From NCBI GenBank assembly GCA_903960845.1, contig CAJCCF010000571.1, forward strand, positions 1-40,403: a stretch of 40,403 nt of DNA, read 5' to 3'. Position numbers and translations under genes: made by a program. The notes under the pieces are model-generated. The model saw only the letters and a list, made by a program, of their open reading frames with translations, searched no databases and was not told the origin of the DNA. Source of the stretch: an uncultured Verrucomicrobiota bacterium. GTDB taxonomy: Bacteria; Verrucomicrobiota; Verrucomicrobiia; Verrucomicrobiales; Verrucomicrobiaceae. Positions 18,269 to 26,869 of the stretch are shown here, piece by piece (the stretch's first letter is position 1; each line of letters opens with the position of its first letter).

Positions 18269-19518
18269 TGCTCCACTCCATTCCAACTGACCAATTCGGC
18301 CCGCTGGGCGAACCGATGGCGAAAGCGGTGTCGGCCTGTGTGCATTGCGGCTTCTGCCTCGCCGCATGCCCGACGTATCGAGAACTCGGTCAGGAAATGG
18401 ACACACCGCGTGGCCGCATCGTTCTCATGAAAGAGGTTCTCGAAGGCACGATGAGCTTTGAGGACGCGCAGCCTCATGTGGATCGTTGTCTCGGTTGCCT
18501 CGCGTGCGAGCCTGCCTGTCCGAGCGGCGTGCCGTATCGCGATTTGATCAGCCCGTTTCGCGCTGTGGCAGCCTCGAAGATGAAACGTGGGCTGTTGGAA
18601 AGGCTGCGGCGTTTTCTGGCAGCGCAGACGGTGCCTTATCCAAAGCGGTTTCGTGTGGCGGCACGGATGGCACGGATCGGAAGAATGGTTCCGATGCCAA
18701 AGGCCTGGCGGGCGATGCTGGAACTGATGCCTGACACGATTCCACCCGCTCAGTCATGGACTGAGGTGAATCCCGCCATCGGTGCCAAGCGCGCCCGTGT
18801 GACCTTGCTGACGGGCTGTGCACAGCAGGTGCTCGATCCTGACATCAACACGGCCACCATCGAGGTGCTCACCCGGAATGGCATCGAGGTTGTCGTTCCG
18901 CGCCTGCAAGGTTGCTGCGGTGGTTTGGCTTGGCACACGGGTGATCTCGCTGCAGCGCAGCGTTTTGCCCGGCAGAATCTGGAGGCCTTTCCCGACGATG
19001 TGGACGCCATCCTCACGAACGCCGCCGGCTGTGGCTCGGCGATGCATGAATATCACCTCGTGCTGCGCGGTACGCCGGATGAGGCACGGGCGGAAGCCTT
19101 CCGGCATCACGTGATGGATGTGAGTGTCTTTTTGATGAAACTCGGTCTGCGGGAGCCGCTGCGGGAGACCCAACTCAAAGCCGCCTATCACGATGCCTGC
19201 CACCTCTCGAATGCCCAAAACGTCAGCCGTCAGCCGCGCGACCTGTTGAAAGCCATTCCAGGGCTGCAACTGCTCGAGATCACCGATTCGCATCTCTGCT
19301 GCGGCAGCGCAGGCAGCTACAACATGGACCAGCCCGCGATCGCCTCATCACTGGGCACGCAAAAAGCCAGGAACATTCTCGCCACAGGCGCGGAGATCGT
19401 CGTGACCGGAAACATCGGCTGCATGACTCAGGTGGCGATGCATCTGAAGAAACTCGGATCACCGATTCGAGTGAGGCACACGATGCAAGTCTTGCGCGAT
19501 GCCCATCAACCGAAATAG
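18268..19518 (+). CDS. glcF: glycolate oxidase iron-sulfur subunit GlcF
   Basis: GlcF passes electrons from the flavin subunits towards quinone. The 416-residue protein has two 4Fe-4S ferredoxin motifs, CVHCGFCLAACP (C24, C27, C30, C34) and CLGCLACEPACP (C74, C77, C80, C84), with MDTPRGRIVLMKEVLEG between them. Two cysteine-rich CCG domains follow, shown by GCAQQVLDPDIN and QGCCGGLAWHTGD, then YHDACHLSN and LCCGSAGSYN. The stop lies 10 bases before the likely start of the following small membrane protein. The family is the same as in E. coli glcF, with normal length. Confidence 0.93.
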   Translation: MLHSIPTDQFGPLGEPMAKAVSACVHCGFCLAACPTYRELGQEMDTPRGRIVLMKEVLEGTMSFEDAQPHVDRCLGCLACEPACPSGVPYRDLISPFRAVAASKMKRGLLERLRRFLAAQTVPYPKRFRVAARMARIGRMVPMPKAWRAMLELMPDTIPPAQSWTEVNPAIGAKRARVTLLTGCAQQVLDPDINTATIEVLTRNGIEVVVPRLQGCCGGLAWHTGDLAAAQRFARQNLEAFPDDVDAILTNAAGCGSAMHEYHLVLRGTPDEARAEAFRHHVMDVSVFLMKLGLREPLRETQLKAAYHDACHLSNAQNVSRQPRDLLKAIPGLQLLEITDSHLCCGSAGSYNMDQPAIASSLGTQKARNILATGAEIVVTGNIGCMTQVAMHLKKLGSPIRVRHTMQVLRDAHQPK

Positions 19519-19528
19519 CATACCGGGA

Positions 19529-19921
19529 ATGATGAAACTCCTTCAGGCCGCTTGGAAACAAATACATAGACTGTGCATCCTGCTGATGCGTGGTTTTGGC
19601 GGCCTCCTGATGGTGTTAGCGATGTACAATCTGCTGCGAATCGTTGTTCATGCCCTGTTGGGAGGGCCCGTGGTTTTAGGGCGCATGCAATTCGGTCTCC
19701 CTGAGTTGGTCATTGGTTCCGCCCATCTCACCGGCAACACTTGGTGGAGCATGTTGATCCTGATCTTGATTAACCTGTTCTTCCTCGCCTGGGGATGGGA
19801 TTTGAAGAATATCGGCAGGCCAAATCGACCCATCTCGCCAGGTGGAAGAGCGCATCGCGCTCTGGCAGCGACACGTATCAAACTGCTTTTTAACACCTTA
19901 CTGCGCCGGCCCAACCGCTGA
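19529..19921 (+). CDS. small two-helix membrane protein between glcF and the permease gene
   Basis: I do not recognise the family. From ATG 19529 it is about 130 residues (ATG 19532 or ATG 19499 overlapping glcF are alternatives). It has two hydrophobic stretches, roughly LCILLMRGFGGLLMVLAMYN and WWSMLILILINLFFLAWGW, and a basic C-terminal tail (RIKLLFNTLLRRPNR) that is likely cytoplasmic. It sits inside the glycolate gene set, 10 bases after glcF and 17 before the permease gene, so a role in the same transport or oxidation complex is possible, but this is inference from position only. Confidence 0.6.
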   Translation: MMKLLQAAWKQIHRLCILLMRGFGGLLMVLAMYNLLRIVVHALLGGPVVLGRMQFGLPELVIGSAHLTGNTWWSMLILILINLFFLAWGWDLKNIGRPNRPISPGGRAHRALAATRIKLLFNTLLRRPNR

Positions 19922-19938
19922 TCTTCATCCACCCATTC

Positions 19939-21555
19939 ATGACCTGGTCCCAAAACTACGATCCGCTCGGCAATCTGATTCTCTCCTCACTCGTGGCAGC
20001 GGTGCCGGTGGTGACGTTATTGGGGCTGCTGGCATTCTGGCATGTGCGGGCACAAATCGCCGCTGCTGCTGGACTCACCGCCGCGCTTTTGATTGCTGTG
20101 TTTGTGTATCACATGCCCGCGGCGATGGCGGGCATGGCGGCGGTGAATGGAGCGGTGTTTGGGCTGTTTCCCATCGGCTGGATTGTGCTGAACGCGATGT
20201 TTGTTTACAACCTGAGCGTGGAGACGGGCCAGTTCGCCGTGCTGCAGCGGCAGATTGCGAATGTTTCAAGCGACCGTCGCATTCAGGCCTTGCTAATCGC
20301 GTTCGCATTTGGTGCGTTCATTGAAGGCGCAGCAGGTTTTGGTGCTCCGGTGGCGATCACGGGTGCACTCATGATCGGTCTTGGTTTCAAACCGCTGGAG
20401 GCGGCGAAGCTGGCTCTGATTGGAAACACCGCGCCGGTGGCGTTTGGATCGCTGGGCACCCCACTGACAACCCTTGCGGACATCACGGGCCTGGATCTGC
20501 TTTCACTCAGCGCGATGGTTGGCAGGCAGTTGCCGTTGTTCTCACTCATCGTGCCGTTCTGGCTGGTGGCAGCCCAGGTTGGCTTGCGTGGGATGCTCGG
20601 CGTGTGGCCGGCGTGTTTCGTCACTGGAGCCAGTTTTGGCTTCATGCAGTTGGTGATGAGCAACTATCATGGACCCTGGCTGGTGGACATCGTGAGCGCC
20701 GTGGTGTCGATGGCGGCGCTCGTGCTGTTCATGAAAGTGTGGACGCCAAAGGAGGCAGGCGAAAAACCGGCGGTGGCAGAAGTGCGCGGTGCATCCCCGT
20801 GGAAGGCGTGGCTGCCGTGGGTGTTTTTGACGGCCTTCGTTTTCTGCTGGGGCATGCCGGCGGTGAAATCGGGTTTGAACGCTGTCTTCAATCAAGAAAT
20901 CGAGGTGCCCATGCTGCACAAACTGGTGGAACGCGTGCCGCCGGTGGTTGTTCATCCGGAACTGGAGAAAGCGGTGTTCAAATTCAATGCTCTATCGGCT
21001 ACCGGCACCGCTGCGATGCTCGCAGGTATGGTGGCCGGATTGTGTCTCGGCCTCTCGCCGAAGCGCCTGCTCATCTTGTATGGCATCACGGTTTGGAAGT
21101 TGCGCGTGTCACTGCTGACCATCGCTCTCATGCTCGCACTGGGTTATGTGACGCGCTACAGCGGCACAGACACGACGATGGGCCTCATGATGGCCGGGAC
21201 GGGTGTGTTGTTTCCATTTTTCTCGCCGGTCATCGGCTGGCTCGGCGTGGCACTTACCGGCAGCGACACCTCTTCGAACGTGCTCTTTGGCAACCTGCAG
21301 CAAGTCACGGCTAACCAACTGCATCTCTCACCCATTCAAATGGCCGCCGCAAACAGCTCCGGCGGGGTGATGGGCAAGATGATCGATGCGCAAAGCATCG
21401 TCGTCGCCAGCGTGGCGACCGGTGGTCATGCTGACAGCCCCGATGCCGGCACGGTGCTGCGCAGCGTCTTCTGGCATAGCGTGGCGCTGGCGCTGCTGAT
21501 GGGATTGCTGGTGATGGCACAGGCCTACTGGATGCCGTGGATGATCGTGAAGTGA
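19939..21555 (+). CDS. L-lactate/glycolate permease (LctP family)
   Basis: The 538-residue integral membrane protein belongs to the LctP lactate permease family (PF02652), which includes E. coli LldP and GlcA. It has many hydrophobic helices and the family sequences FGAFIEGAAGFGAPVAITGALM, LIGNTAPVAFGSLGTPL, YVTRYSGTDTTMGLMMAGTG, LTGSDTSSNVLFGNLQ and SSGGVMGKMIDAQSIVVAS. It should import glycolate or lactate with protons. Next to glcDEF, glycolate is the more likely substrate (context inference). The gene has no clear Shine-Dalgarno sequence. I leave the symbol blank because glcA and lldP cannot be told apart by eye. Confidence 0.9.
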   Translation: MTWSQNYDPLGNLILSSLVAAVPVVTLLGLLAFWHVRAQIAAAAGLTAALLIAVFVYHMPAAMAGMAAVNGAVFGLFPIGWIVLNAMFVYNLSVETGQFAVLQRQIANVSSDRRIQALLIAFAFGAFIEGAAGFGAPVAITGALMIGLGFKPLEAAKLALIGNTAPVAFGSLGTPLTTLADITGLDLLSLSAMVGRQLPLFSLIVPFWLVAAQVGLRGMLGVWPACFVTGASFGFMQLVMSNYHGPWLVDIVSAVVSMAALVLFMKVWTPKEAGEKPAVAEVRGASPWKAWLPWVFLTAFVFCWGMPAVKSGLNAVFNQEIEVPMLHKLVERVPPVVVHPELEKAVFKFNALSATGTAAMLAGMVAGLCLGLSPKRLLILYGITVWKLRVSLLTIALMLALGYVTRYSGTDTTMGLMMAGTGVLFPFFSPVIGWLGVALTGSDTSSNVLFGNLQQVTANQLHLSPIQMAAANSSGGVMGKMIDAQSIVVASVATGGHADSPDAGTVLRSVFWHSVALALLMGLLVMAQAYWMPWMIVK

Positions 21556-21615
21556 TCCGCGATTGCGTGACAAAGGGTGACTCGCCAGCAGCGTATTGAT
21601 CGTCCACACTTCTCA

Positions 21616-23049
21616 ATGCTCACCCGCCGCCAGTTACTTCAGACAGCCGGACAAGGTTTCGGCTCTCTCGCCTTTGCCTCGCTGGAAGCGGCAGAGACTT
21701 CGCACCGCTCGCAAGTCATCGTCCCAAAGGCGAAACGCGTGATTCAACTCTTCATGGGCGGTGCGGCATCGCACATCGACCTCTTCGACTACAAGCCGGC
21801 TCTCATCAAACACCACGGTGAAGAGTCGAATTTCGGTGAAGCCGTGGAGGCCTTTCAAAATGGACTCGGGCCCTGGAAGAAACCCGTGTGGGACTTCAAG
21901 CCTTATGGTCAGTGTGGAAGAATGCTGAGCGAAGCCGTGGCACCACTCGGCGCTTGTGCCGATGACATGGCCTTTGTGCATAACATGATCGGAAAGACAG
22001 GCGTGCATTCACAAGCCACCCTGCTCCAGGCCACCGGCTTCAATCTGCCCGGTTTTCCAGGCTTTGGTTGCTGGGTAAGCTACGGCCTGGGGTCATTGAG
22101 TGACAATTTACCGGCCTTCGTCGTGCTGCCCGATCACCGCGGCTTTGCATCCAACGGGCCGAAAAACTGGGACTCGGCTTTTTTACCGTCAGAGAATGCA
22201 GGGACGATCATCTATCCGGGCGCAGAGACACCCATCACGGATTTGTTTCCACACAAGGCCGGGCGCTACATCTCGAAAAAATCCGATCGTGAAAGTTTTG
22301 AACTGCTTGAGCAATTGAACCGCCAGCACATGCAGCAGCGCGCGGAAGACAGCCGCCTCGACTCACGCATCAAGAGCTACGAACTCGCCGCCAAGATGCA
22401 GCTCGCCGCACCTGAAGCCCTGGACATCAGCAAGGAGTCCGACGCGATGAAAGCGATGTATGGCATTCAGGAACACCGCAAAGTCTGGCCCACGGAGATC
22501 AATCCCGAGGAGGAAGCCGACTACATGGGACGCAAGTGTCTTGCCGCGCGCCGGCTGCTGGAGCGCGGCGTGCGTTTCGTCCAGATCTGGAGTGGCAACG
22601 ACAACGGCTTTCCACGCCGCAACTGGGACAGTCACGAAGATGTCGAGCGCGACCACGGCCCGCTGGCATGGGGCATGGCCAAGGCCGTCAGCGCCTTGAT
22701 TCTTGATTTGAAACAGCGCGGCCTGCTTGATGACACCATCATCTTGTGGACCACGGAGTTTGGCCGGATGCCCAGCACGCAGGGCGGCAGGGGTCGTGAC
22801 CACAATCCCTACGTCTTCACCAACTGGCTCTGTGGCGGTGGCATCAAGGGCGGTGTGGTCGCGGGCGAGAGTGATCAATGGGGCTACAAACCGCTCGACC
22901 GCGCCAATCCAACAACCTGCTACGACATTCATGCCACGATGATGCACCTGCTCGGCATCGATCACACCAGACTCACGATGCGGCACAACGGCATCGACCG
23001 CCGTCTGACGGATGTGCACGGGCGCGTGATCAAGGACCTGCTTGCCTAA
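21616..23049 (+). CDS. DUF1501 family protein, Tat-exported
   Basis: The 477-residue protein has a twin-arginine signal at its N-terminus ([19 protein letters not shown]) and the DUF1501 fold (alkaline-phosphatase/sulfatase-like), with [65 protein letters not shown] and a C-terminal [23 protein letters not shown]. In Planctomycetes and Verrucomicrobia such genes are usually next to a PSD1 cytochrome gene. Here the nearest PSD1 gene is 7 kb upstream, across the glycolate cluster. The start is ATG 21616; the track start at 21577 is too early. Its TAA overlaps the convergent aroC stop. Confidence 0.88.
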   Translation: MLTRRQLLQTAGQGFGSLAFASLEAAETSHRSQVIVPKAKRVIQLFMGGAASHIDLFDYKPALIKHHGEESNFGEAVEAFQNGLGPWKKPVWDFKPYGQCGRMLSEAVAPLGACADDMAFVHNMIGKTGVHSQATLLQATGFNLPGFPGFGCWVSYGLGSLSDNLPAFVVLPDHRGFASNGPKNWDSAFLPSENAGTIIYPGAETPITDLFPHKAGRYISKKSDRESFELLEQLNRQHMQQRAEDSRLDSRIKSYELAAKMQLAAPEALDISKESDAMKAMYGIQEHRKVWPTEINPEEEADYMGRKCLAARRLLERGVRFVQIWSGNDNGFPRRNWDSHEDVERDHGPLAWGMAKAVSALILDLKQRGLLDDTIILWTTEFGRMPSTQGGRGRDHNPYVFTNWLCGGGIKGGVVAGESDQWGYKPLDRANPTTCYDIHATMMHLLGIDHTRLTMRHNGIDRRLTDVHGRVIKDLLA

Positions 23050-24131
23050 CCAACTTGTGCGCGCTGACGCAGCCAGTGATCAGCGATGATCAGATGCACC
23101 ATCGCCTCGACCATGGGTACTGCGCGAGGCAGCACACAGGCATCGTGACGGCCCCGGGCTGAGAGGGTGGTGTCCTCGCCGGTGTTGGTGACCGTCTTTT
23201 GCTCGCGCAAAACCGTCGCGGTCGGTTTGAAGGCGACGCGGAAGACAATCTCTTCGCCATTGCTGATCCCGCCCTGAATTCCACCGCTGCGATTGCTGCG
23301 GGTGCGGACCTTTTTGCCATCCATGAAGAACTCGTCGTTATGCTCCAGGCCTGTCATGTGAGTTCCTGCAAAGCCGCTGCCAATTTCGAAGCCTTTCGTT
23401 GCGGGCAAACTCATCATGGCTTTGGCAAGATCGGCTTCCAGCTTGTCAAAGACGGGTTCACCGAGACCGGGTGGCACACCACGCACCACACACTCGATGA
23501 CACCACCAACACTGTTTCCCTCGCTGCGCACCTGTTCAATGAGTGCAATCATGGGCTCAACAGCCTTTGGATCACAGGTTCGAACGATGTTGGATTCAAT
23601 AGCTTCTGCGGTGAGATCAGCACCGGCGGGCACCACGGCCTCGATGTCCTTGATGGTCTTGACGTAAGCAAGGCATTCGTAGCCATTTAAACTCTGCTGG
23701 AGCACTTTTCGGGCGATGGCCCCTGCCGCGACACGCCCGATGGTTTCACGCGCGCTGGAGCGGCCTCCTCCCGAAATCGCGCGGATGCCGTATTTCGCAT
23801 CATAGGTGTAATCGGCATGACTTGGCCGATAGGCCTGGGCCATCTCGGTGTAGGCCGAAGGACGCTGATCTGTGTTGCGGACAAAAATACCTATGGGCGT
23901 GCCAAGTGTCCGGCCATCAAGCACCCCGGAAAGAATCTCCGCTTTGTCGTCTTCCTTGCGTGGCGTCACGATCTTGCTCTGTCCAGGGCGGCGGCGATCT
24001 AGCTCATGCTGAATGTCCTCGACAGTCAAAGGAACAAGCGGCGGGCATCCATCAATCACGACTCCAACGCCTGGGCCATGGGATTCGCCCCAGGTGCTAA
24101 TGCGGAAGAGTGTGCCGAGGCTGCTGGACAT
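23046..24131 (-). CDS. aroC: chorismate synthase
   Basis: The enzyme makes chorismate from 5-enolpyruvylshikimate-3-phosphate, the last step of the shikimate pathway, using reduced FMN. The 361-residue chain has all three family signatures: [17 protein letters not shown] near the N-terminus, the middle region [21 protein letters not shown], and the C-terminal region [26 protein letters not shown] followed by [18 protein letters not shown]. Length is normal. No Shine-Dalgarno sequence is seen before ATG 24131. It lies downstream of rnc on the same strand with a 297-base gap. Confidence 0.97.
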   Translation of the reverse strand: MSSSLGTLFRISTWGESHGPGVGVVIDGCPPLVPLTVEDIQHELDRRRPGQSKIVTPRKEDDKAEILSGVLDGRTLGTPIGIFVRNTDQRPSAYTEMAQAYRPSHADYTYDAKYGIRAISGGGRSSARETIGRVAAGAIARKVLQQSLNGYECLAYVKTIKDIEAVVPAGADLTAEAIESNIVRTCDPKAVEPMIALIEQVRSEGNSVGGVIECVVRGVPPGLGEPVFDKLEADLAKAMMSLPATKGFEIGSGFAGTHMTGLEHNDEFFMDGKKVRTRSNRSGGIQGGISNGEEIVFRVAFKPTATVLREQKTVTNTGEDTTLSARGRHDACVLPRAVPMVEAMVHLIIADHWLRQRAQVG

Positions 24132-24428
24132 AAGGAGTATATGATGGAGGGCGTCTGCCGATGTGCAAACGTTCAGAGCTTTTGCATGGTTGTTACGCTT
24201 TCACACAGTCTCTATGATTGGAGAATGATTCGAGCAGGAATCCTCCTTAACCGTATAGGCTGGGCATAACTGCAATAAGGCTGTTCCTTGCACCAACTGA
24301 GCCTGTTCCACGTCGTTCGGGCCGTGGATAAAATTGGGCACAGCTTGTGAGGTGTCATCAACAAGTCGCAGTTTTGAAGGTTCTTCGCAGAGCTGAGTGA
24401 CTTGTTGGTTCGTTTGCTCACAATGAAT
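24132..24428. other. intergenic region between aroC and rnc
   Basis: No gene is firmly supported in these 297 bases. On the + strand TAAGGAG at 24131-24137 is followed by ATGATG and a small open frame ending at 24269 (41-42 residues, [17 protein letters not shown] start). A short inverted repeat CCACG/CGTGG lies at 24308-24327. Base composition is less GC-rich than the flanking genes. It may hold the aroC promoter or a small RNA, but nothing here identifies one. Confidence 0.3.
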
Positions 24429-25157
24429 TCAGGAAACTTCACTGGCGGATTGATCGGGTTTGGAGCTTTCCAGGATCAAAGGAAGATGCTCGGAGGCAAG
24501 GGCACTGCGTGCCGCGTCAACTTCCGCTTCCTTTTTGCTGCGTCCCAGCCCGCGACCAAGTTCTTTCCCGCACCAGGTCACCATGGCGTAAAAAGACTTG
24601 GCATGATCGGGTCCGCTTTCCTCGAGAATCTGATACGACGGCGATTGTGGACTGATGGCCTGCAAATGTTCCTGAAGCTGACCCTTGGGATTTTCCTCCA
24701 CCGGACTGGTTCCGAGACCTTTGATCTGCTCCATGAAAAGGCAGCGCACCATGCGCCGGGCAGCGTCCATGCCGCCATCCAGAAAAACAGCGCCGGCAAC
24801 AGCTTCCAGTGCATCGGCCAGGGTGGAATCACGCTCACGACCGCCGCTGCTTTCTTCACCGCGCGCCATGAGGAGGAAGCCGCCGAGACGGATTTGTTTG
24901 GCAATGACAGCGAGCGCCTTTGTGGAAACAAGTTGGGAGCGCACTTTGGTCAGCATGCCTTCATCAGCCTGGGTGAACTGAAGATAAAGTATCTCCGAGA
25001 GAACAAGTTGAAGGACCGCATCGCCAAGAAACTCCAGCCGCTGATTATCAGGCTGAGTGCGCTGCATCTCATAACCAAGACTGGGATGGGTCAGTGCCTG
25101 CTTGAGCAATGAGCGATCAGCAAAGGTGTGTCCGAGGACAGATTCGAGGAGTTCCAT
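24429..25157 (-). CDS. rnc: ribonuclease III
   Basis: This endonuclease cuts double-stranded RNA during rRNA and mRNA maturation. The 242-residue protein has the RNase III signature NQRLEFLGDAVLQLVLSEI (catalytic Asp46 with Glu42), VRSQLVSTKALA, and the second catalytic motif DALEAVAGAVFLDGG (D115, E118). A C-terminal double-stranded RNA-binding domain follows, starting NPKGQLQEHLQAI and ending with GRSKKEAEVDAARSAL. Length is typical. The start ATG 25157 lacks a Shine-Dalgarno sequence. The gene lies upstream of aroC on the same strand and downstream of tRNA-His. Confidence 0.96.
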   Translation of the reverse strand: MELLESVLGHTFADRSLLKQALTHPSLGYEMQRTQPDNQRLEFLGDAVLQLVLSEILYLQFTQADEGMLTKVRSQLVSTKALAVIAKQIRLGGFLLMARGEESSGGRERDSTLADALEAVAGAVFLDGGMDAARRMVRCLFMEQIKGLGTSPVEENPKGQLQEHLQAISPQSPSYQILEESGPDHAKSFYAMVTWCGKELGRGLGRSKKEAEVDAARSALASEHLPLILESSKPDQSASEVS

Positions 25158-25230
25158 GAGCGCGTTATTGTGAAGTCACTCCTTCATTGCGCAACCAATG
25201 CGGTGCCTTGATGACCTGCATTTGAGGAAG

Positions 25231-25306
25231 TGGGGTGATCGACGGGGCTCGAACCCGCAACAACCAGAATCACAATCTGGGGCTCTACCATTGAGCTACG
25301 ACCACC
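25231..25306 (-). tRNA. tRNA-His (GTG anticodon)
   Basis: The reverse strand gives GGTGGTCGTAGCTCAATGGT as 5' end, a 7-bp acceptor stem, anticodon arm CAGATTGTGATTCTG with GTG in the loop, T-arm GCGGGTTCGAGCCCCG and an encoded CCA. The extra 5' G opposite C73 is the hallmark of tRNA-His (G-1). Confidence 0.97.
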
Positions 25307-25444
25307 AACTTGAGGGGCCGACAGTAATGCACCTCATCGGGTCTGCCAGCGCTTTTTTCATCACTCCTCAGAGCCCGCTTGGCGGTCCCCACTTTGAAAA
25401 TTGCGGTTGTCAATGCACCAGGTCACTAGCATTCTGCGACCGAC

Positions 25445-26056
25445 ATGGCATCCCCAAACTATAAAGGTAACAATCCCCGCCCAGGTCCACATCGCGGACC
25501 CTCTGGACCACCACGTCCAGCAACCGGCGGCCCGCCACGACCGGCGACTGGCGCAACTGGCTCAAGCACTGGCGGCCCGCCGCGACCTTATACAAGTACT
25601 GGGGGTCCGCCACGACCATACACAAGCGGTCCACCACGTCCAGCCGGTGCGGCTGGTCCAGCTACCGGGACCGGAGCAACAGGAGCCGCAGGCGGAACAG
25701 GCAATGCCCCAAGGCCTTACAACGGTCCTTCCCGCCCAGGTGGCAGTTTTGGCAATGGCAAAGGTCGCGGCGGCAGTCGTGGTCGTGGACGCGGTTACTC
25801 GGCACCACCGCGCCGCCCGGAACCTGTTGAAGACGATACCAAGCAGAAAGAGGAGGCCATCGAACTTGAAGGCACCATCTCTGCCGTGCTTGCCGGCACC
25901 ATGTTCCGCGTGAAGCTGAAGAACGAGCACGAAGTGCTGGCCCATATCTCGGGAAAGATGCGCAAAAAATTCATTCGTCTCGTCATCGGAGACAACGTGA
26001 AGATCGAGATGTCACCCTACGACATGGACAAGGCGCGAATCGTCTACCGGCTCTGA
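25445..26056 (+). CDS. infA: translation initiation factor IF-1 with a long GPPRP/RGG-rich N-terminal extension
   Basis: Residues about 136-203 are a complete IF-1 (S1/OB fold): [65 protein letters not shown]-1 binds the 30S A-site during initiation and is normally about 72 residues. Here 135 extra residues precede it: five GPPRP-type units (residues 21-66), an alanine/glycine/threonine tract, an RGG-like segment ([11 protein letters not shown] about 108-117) and an acidic linker ([13 protein letters not shown]). There is no in-frame ATG, GTG or TTG between the start and the core, so the extension should be translated. ATG 25445 has no Shine-Dalgarno sequence and an in-frame stop (TAG) lies just upstream. 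The role of the extension is unknown. A DEDDy exonuclease follows in tandem. Confidence 0.9.
   Translation: MASPNYKGNNPRPGPHRGPSGPPRPATGGPPRPATGATGSSTGGPPRPYTSTGGPPRPYTSGPPRPAGAAGPATGTGATGAAGGTGNAPRPYNGPSRPGGSFGNGKGRGGSRGRGRGYSAPPRRPEPVEDDTKQKEEAIELEGTISAVLAGTMFRVKLKNEHEVLAHISGKMRKKFIRLVIGDNVKIEMSPYDMDKARIVYRL
25502..25642 (+). repeat. coding repeats for GPPRP units within infA
   Basis: Five coding units with the core GPPRP, several followed by ATG or YTS residues, lie at residues about 20-66 of the IF-1 extension. The DNA shows matching short motifs such as GGCCCGCCACGACC and GGTCCGCCACGACC, consistent with slippage-type expansion. Confidence 0.7.
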
Positions 26057-26065
26057 TTTGACGCG

Positions 26066-26614
26066 ATGGCTCGGGACATCGTTTACTTCGATTTGGAAAC
26101 CCGCCGAACCGCGAATGACGTGGGCGGTTGGGGAAACAAGCACCAGATGGGCATCTCCGTCGCGGTGACCTACAGCACCAAGCTGGGCGAGTACCGCATT
26201 TACGAGGAAGACGAAACCAACGAGTTGATCAATCAGCTCGTGCGCGCTGATCTGGTGGTGGGTTTTAACCACATCAGCTTCGACTACGAAGTGGTCATGG
26301 GGCACACGATCTTCGATTTCCGTGATCAGGTTCGAAGCCTGGATCTGCTGGTGGAGCTTGAAAAAAAACTCGGGCATCGGCTCAAACTTGAGTCCGTGGC
26401 CGCGGCAAGTCTTGGCACAGGTAAAACGGCTGATGGACTGGAAGCCATCCGTTGGTGGCAGCAGGGCAAGATGGCGGAGATCGCCGAGTACTGCGCCTTC
26501 GACGTGAAGGTGACCAAGTGTGTCCACGAGTATGGCGCCAAGCATGGCCACGTGAAATATCACGACCGCAATGGCCGCGAGCAAAGTGTGGCCGTGGAGT
26601 GGTCGATTGATTGA
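26066..26614 (+). CDS. DEDDy-type 3'-5' exonuclease-like protein (RNase H-like fold)
   Basis: The 182-residue protein has the three exonuclease motifs of the DnaQ/RNase D superfamily: DIVYFDLET (D9, E11), VVGFNHISFDYEVV (D73) and AEYCAFDVKVT (Tyr142, Asp146), a YxxxD pattern that fits the DEDDy class. It resembles the YprB/RNase_H_2 type of stand-alone ribonuclease H-like domain. Substrate, RNA or DNA, cannot be told from sequence. It starts 9 bases after infA on the same strand and has no obvious Shine-Dalgarno sequence, so the two may be one transcript. The long antisense ORF at 26012-26752 is a shadow. Confidence 0.7.
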   Translation: MARDIVYFDLETRRTANDVGGWGNKHQMGISVAVTYSTKLGEYRIYEEDETNELINQLVRADLVVGFNHISFDYEVVMGHTIFDFRDQVRSLDLLVELEKKLGHRLKLESVAAASLGTGKTADGLEAIRWWQQGKMAEIAEYCAFDVKVTKCVHEYGAKHGHVKYHDRNGREQSVAVEWSID

Positions 26615-26869
26615 AGCGCTGCCCGCGGGATCGCGGTTGTTCTCCGCCAGATTCGTCCAAACGCTGCCATCTCTTCTATCCTCGGTGAATCTTGTTTCAG
26701 GAGAATCGCACCTCGCAACCGCGCTTTGATTTGGCTCCGCTCCGTTACTCATGAGCCGACTTCATGATCCGATATTCGCACGCTACTCTGCATTTTTGTT
26801 GCCCCAGTACGGCATAGGCGGCTAAAACCTGATCATGAAATTTAAAGCCCGTGATATTCCAACAAAACC
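26615..26869. other. intergenic region before the ORFan
   Basis: These 255 bases have no gene I can support. Composition is less GC-rich than in flanking genes. No hairpin followed by a T-run, tRNA or repeat family was recognised. A short alternative frame from ATG 26835 (MKFKARDIPTKPWATM) begins close to the ORFan start and stops after 25 codons. Confidence 0.3.

Noticed and set aside
24212-24442. 76-codon minus-strand ORF between rnc and aroC
   Set aside because: It overlaps the end of rnc, has no recognisable features, and shows no ribosome binding site.
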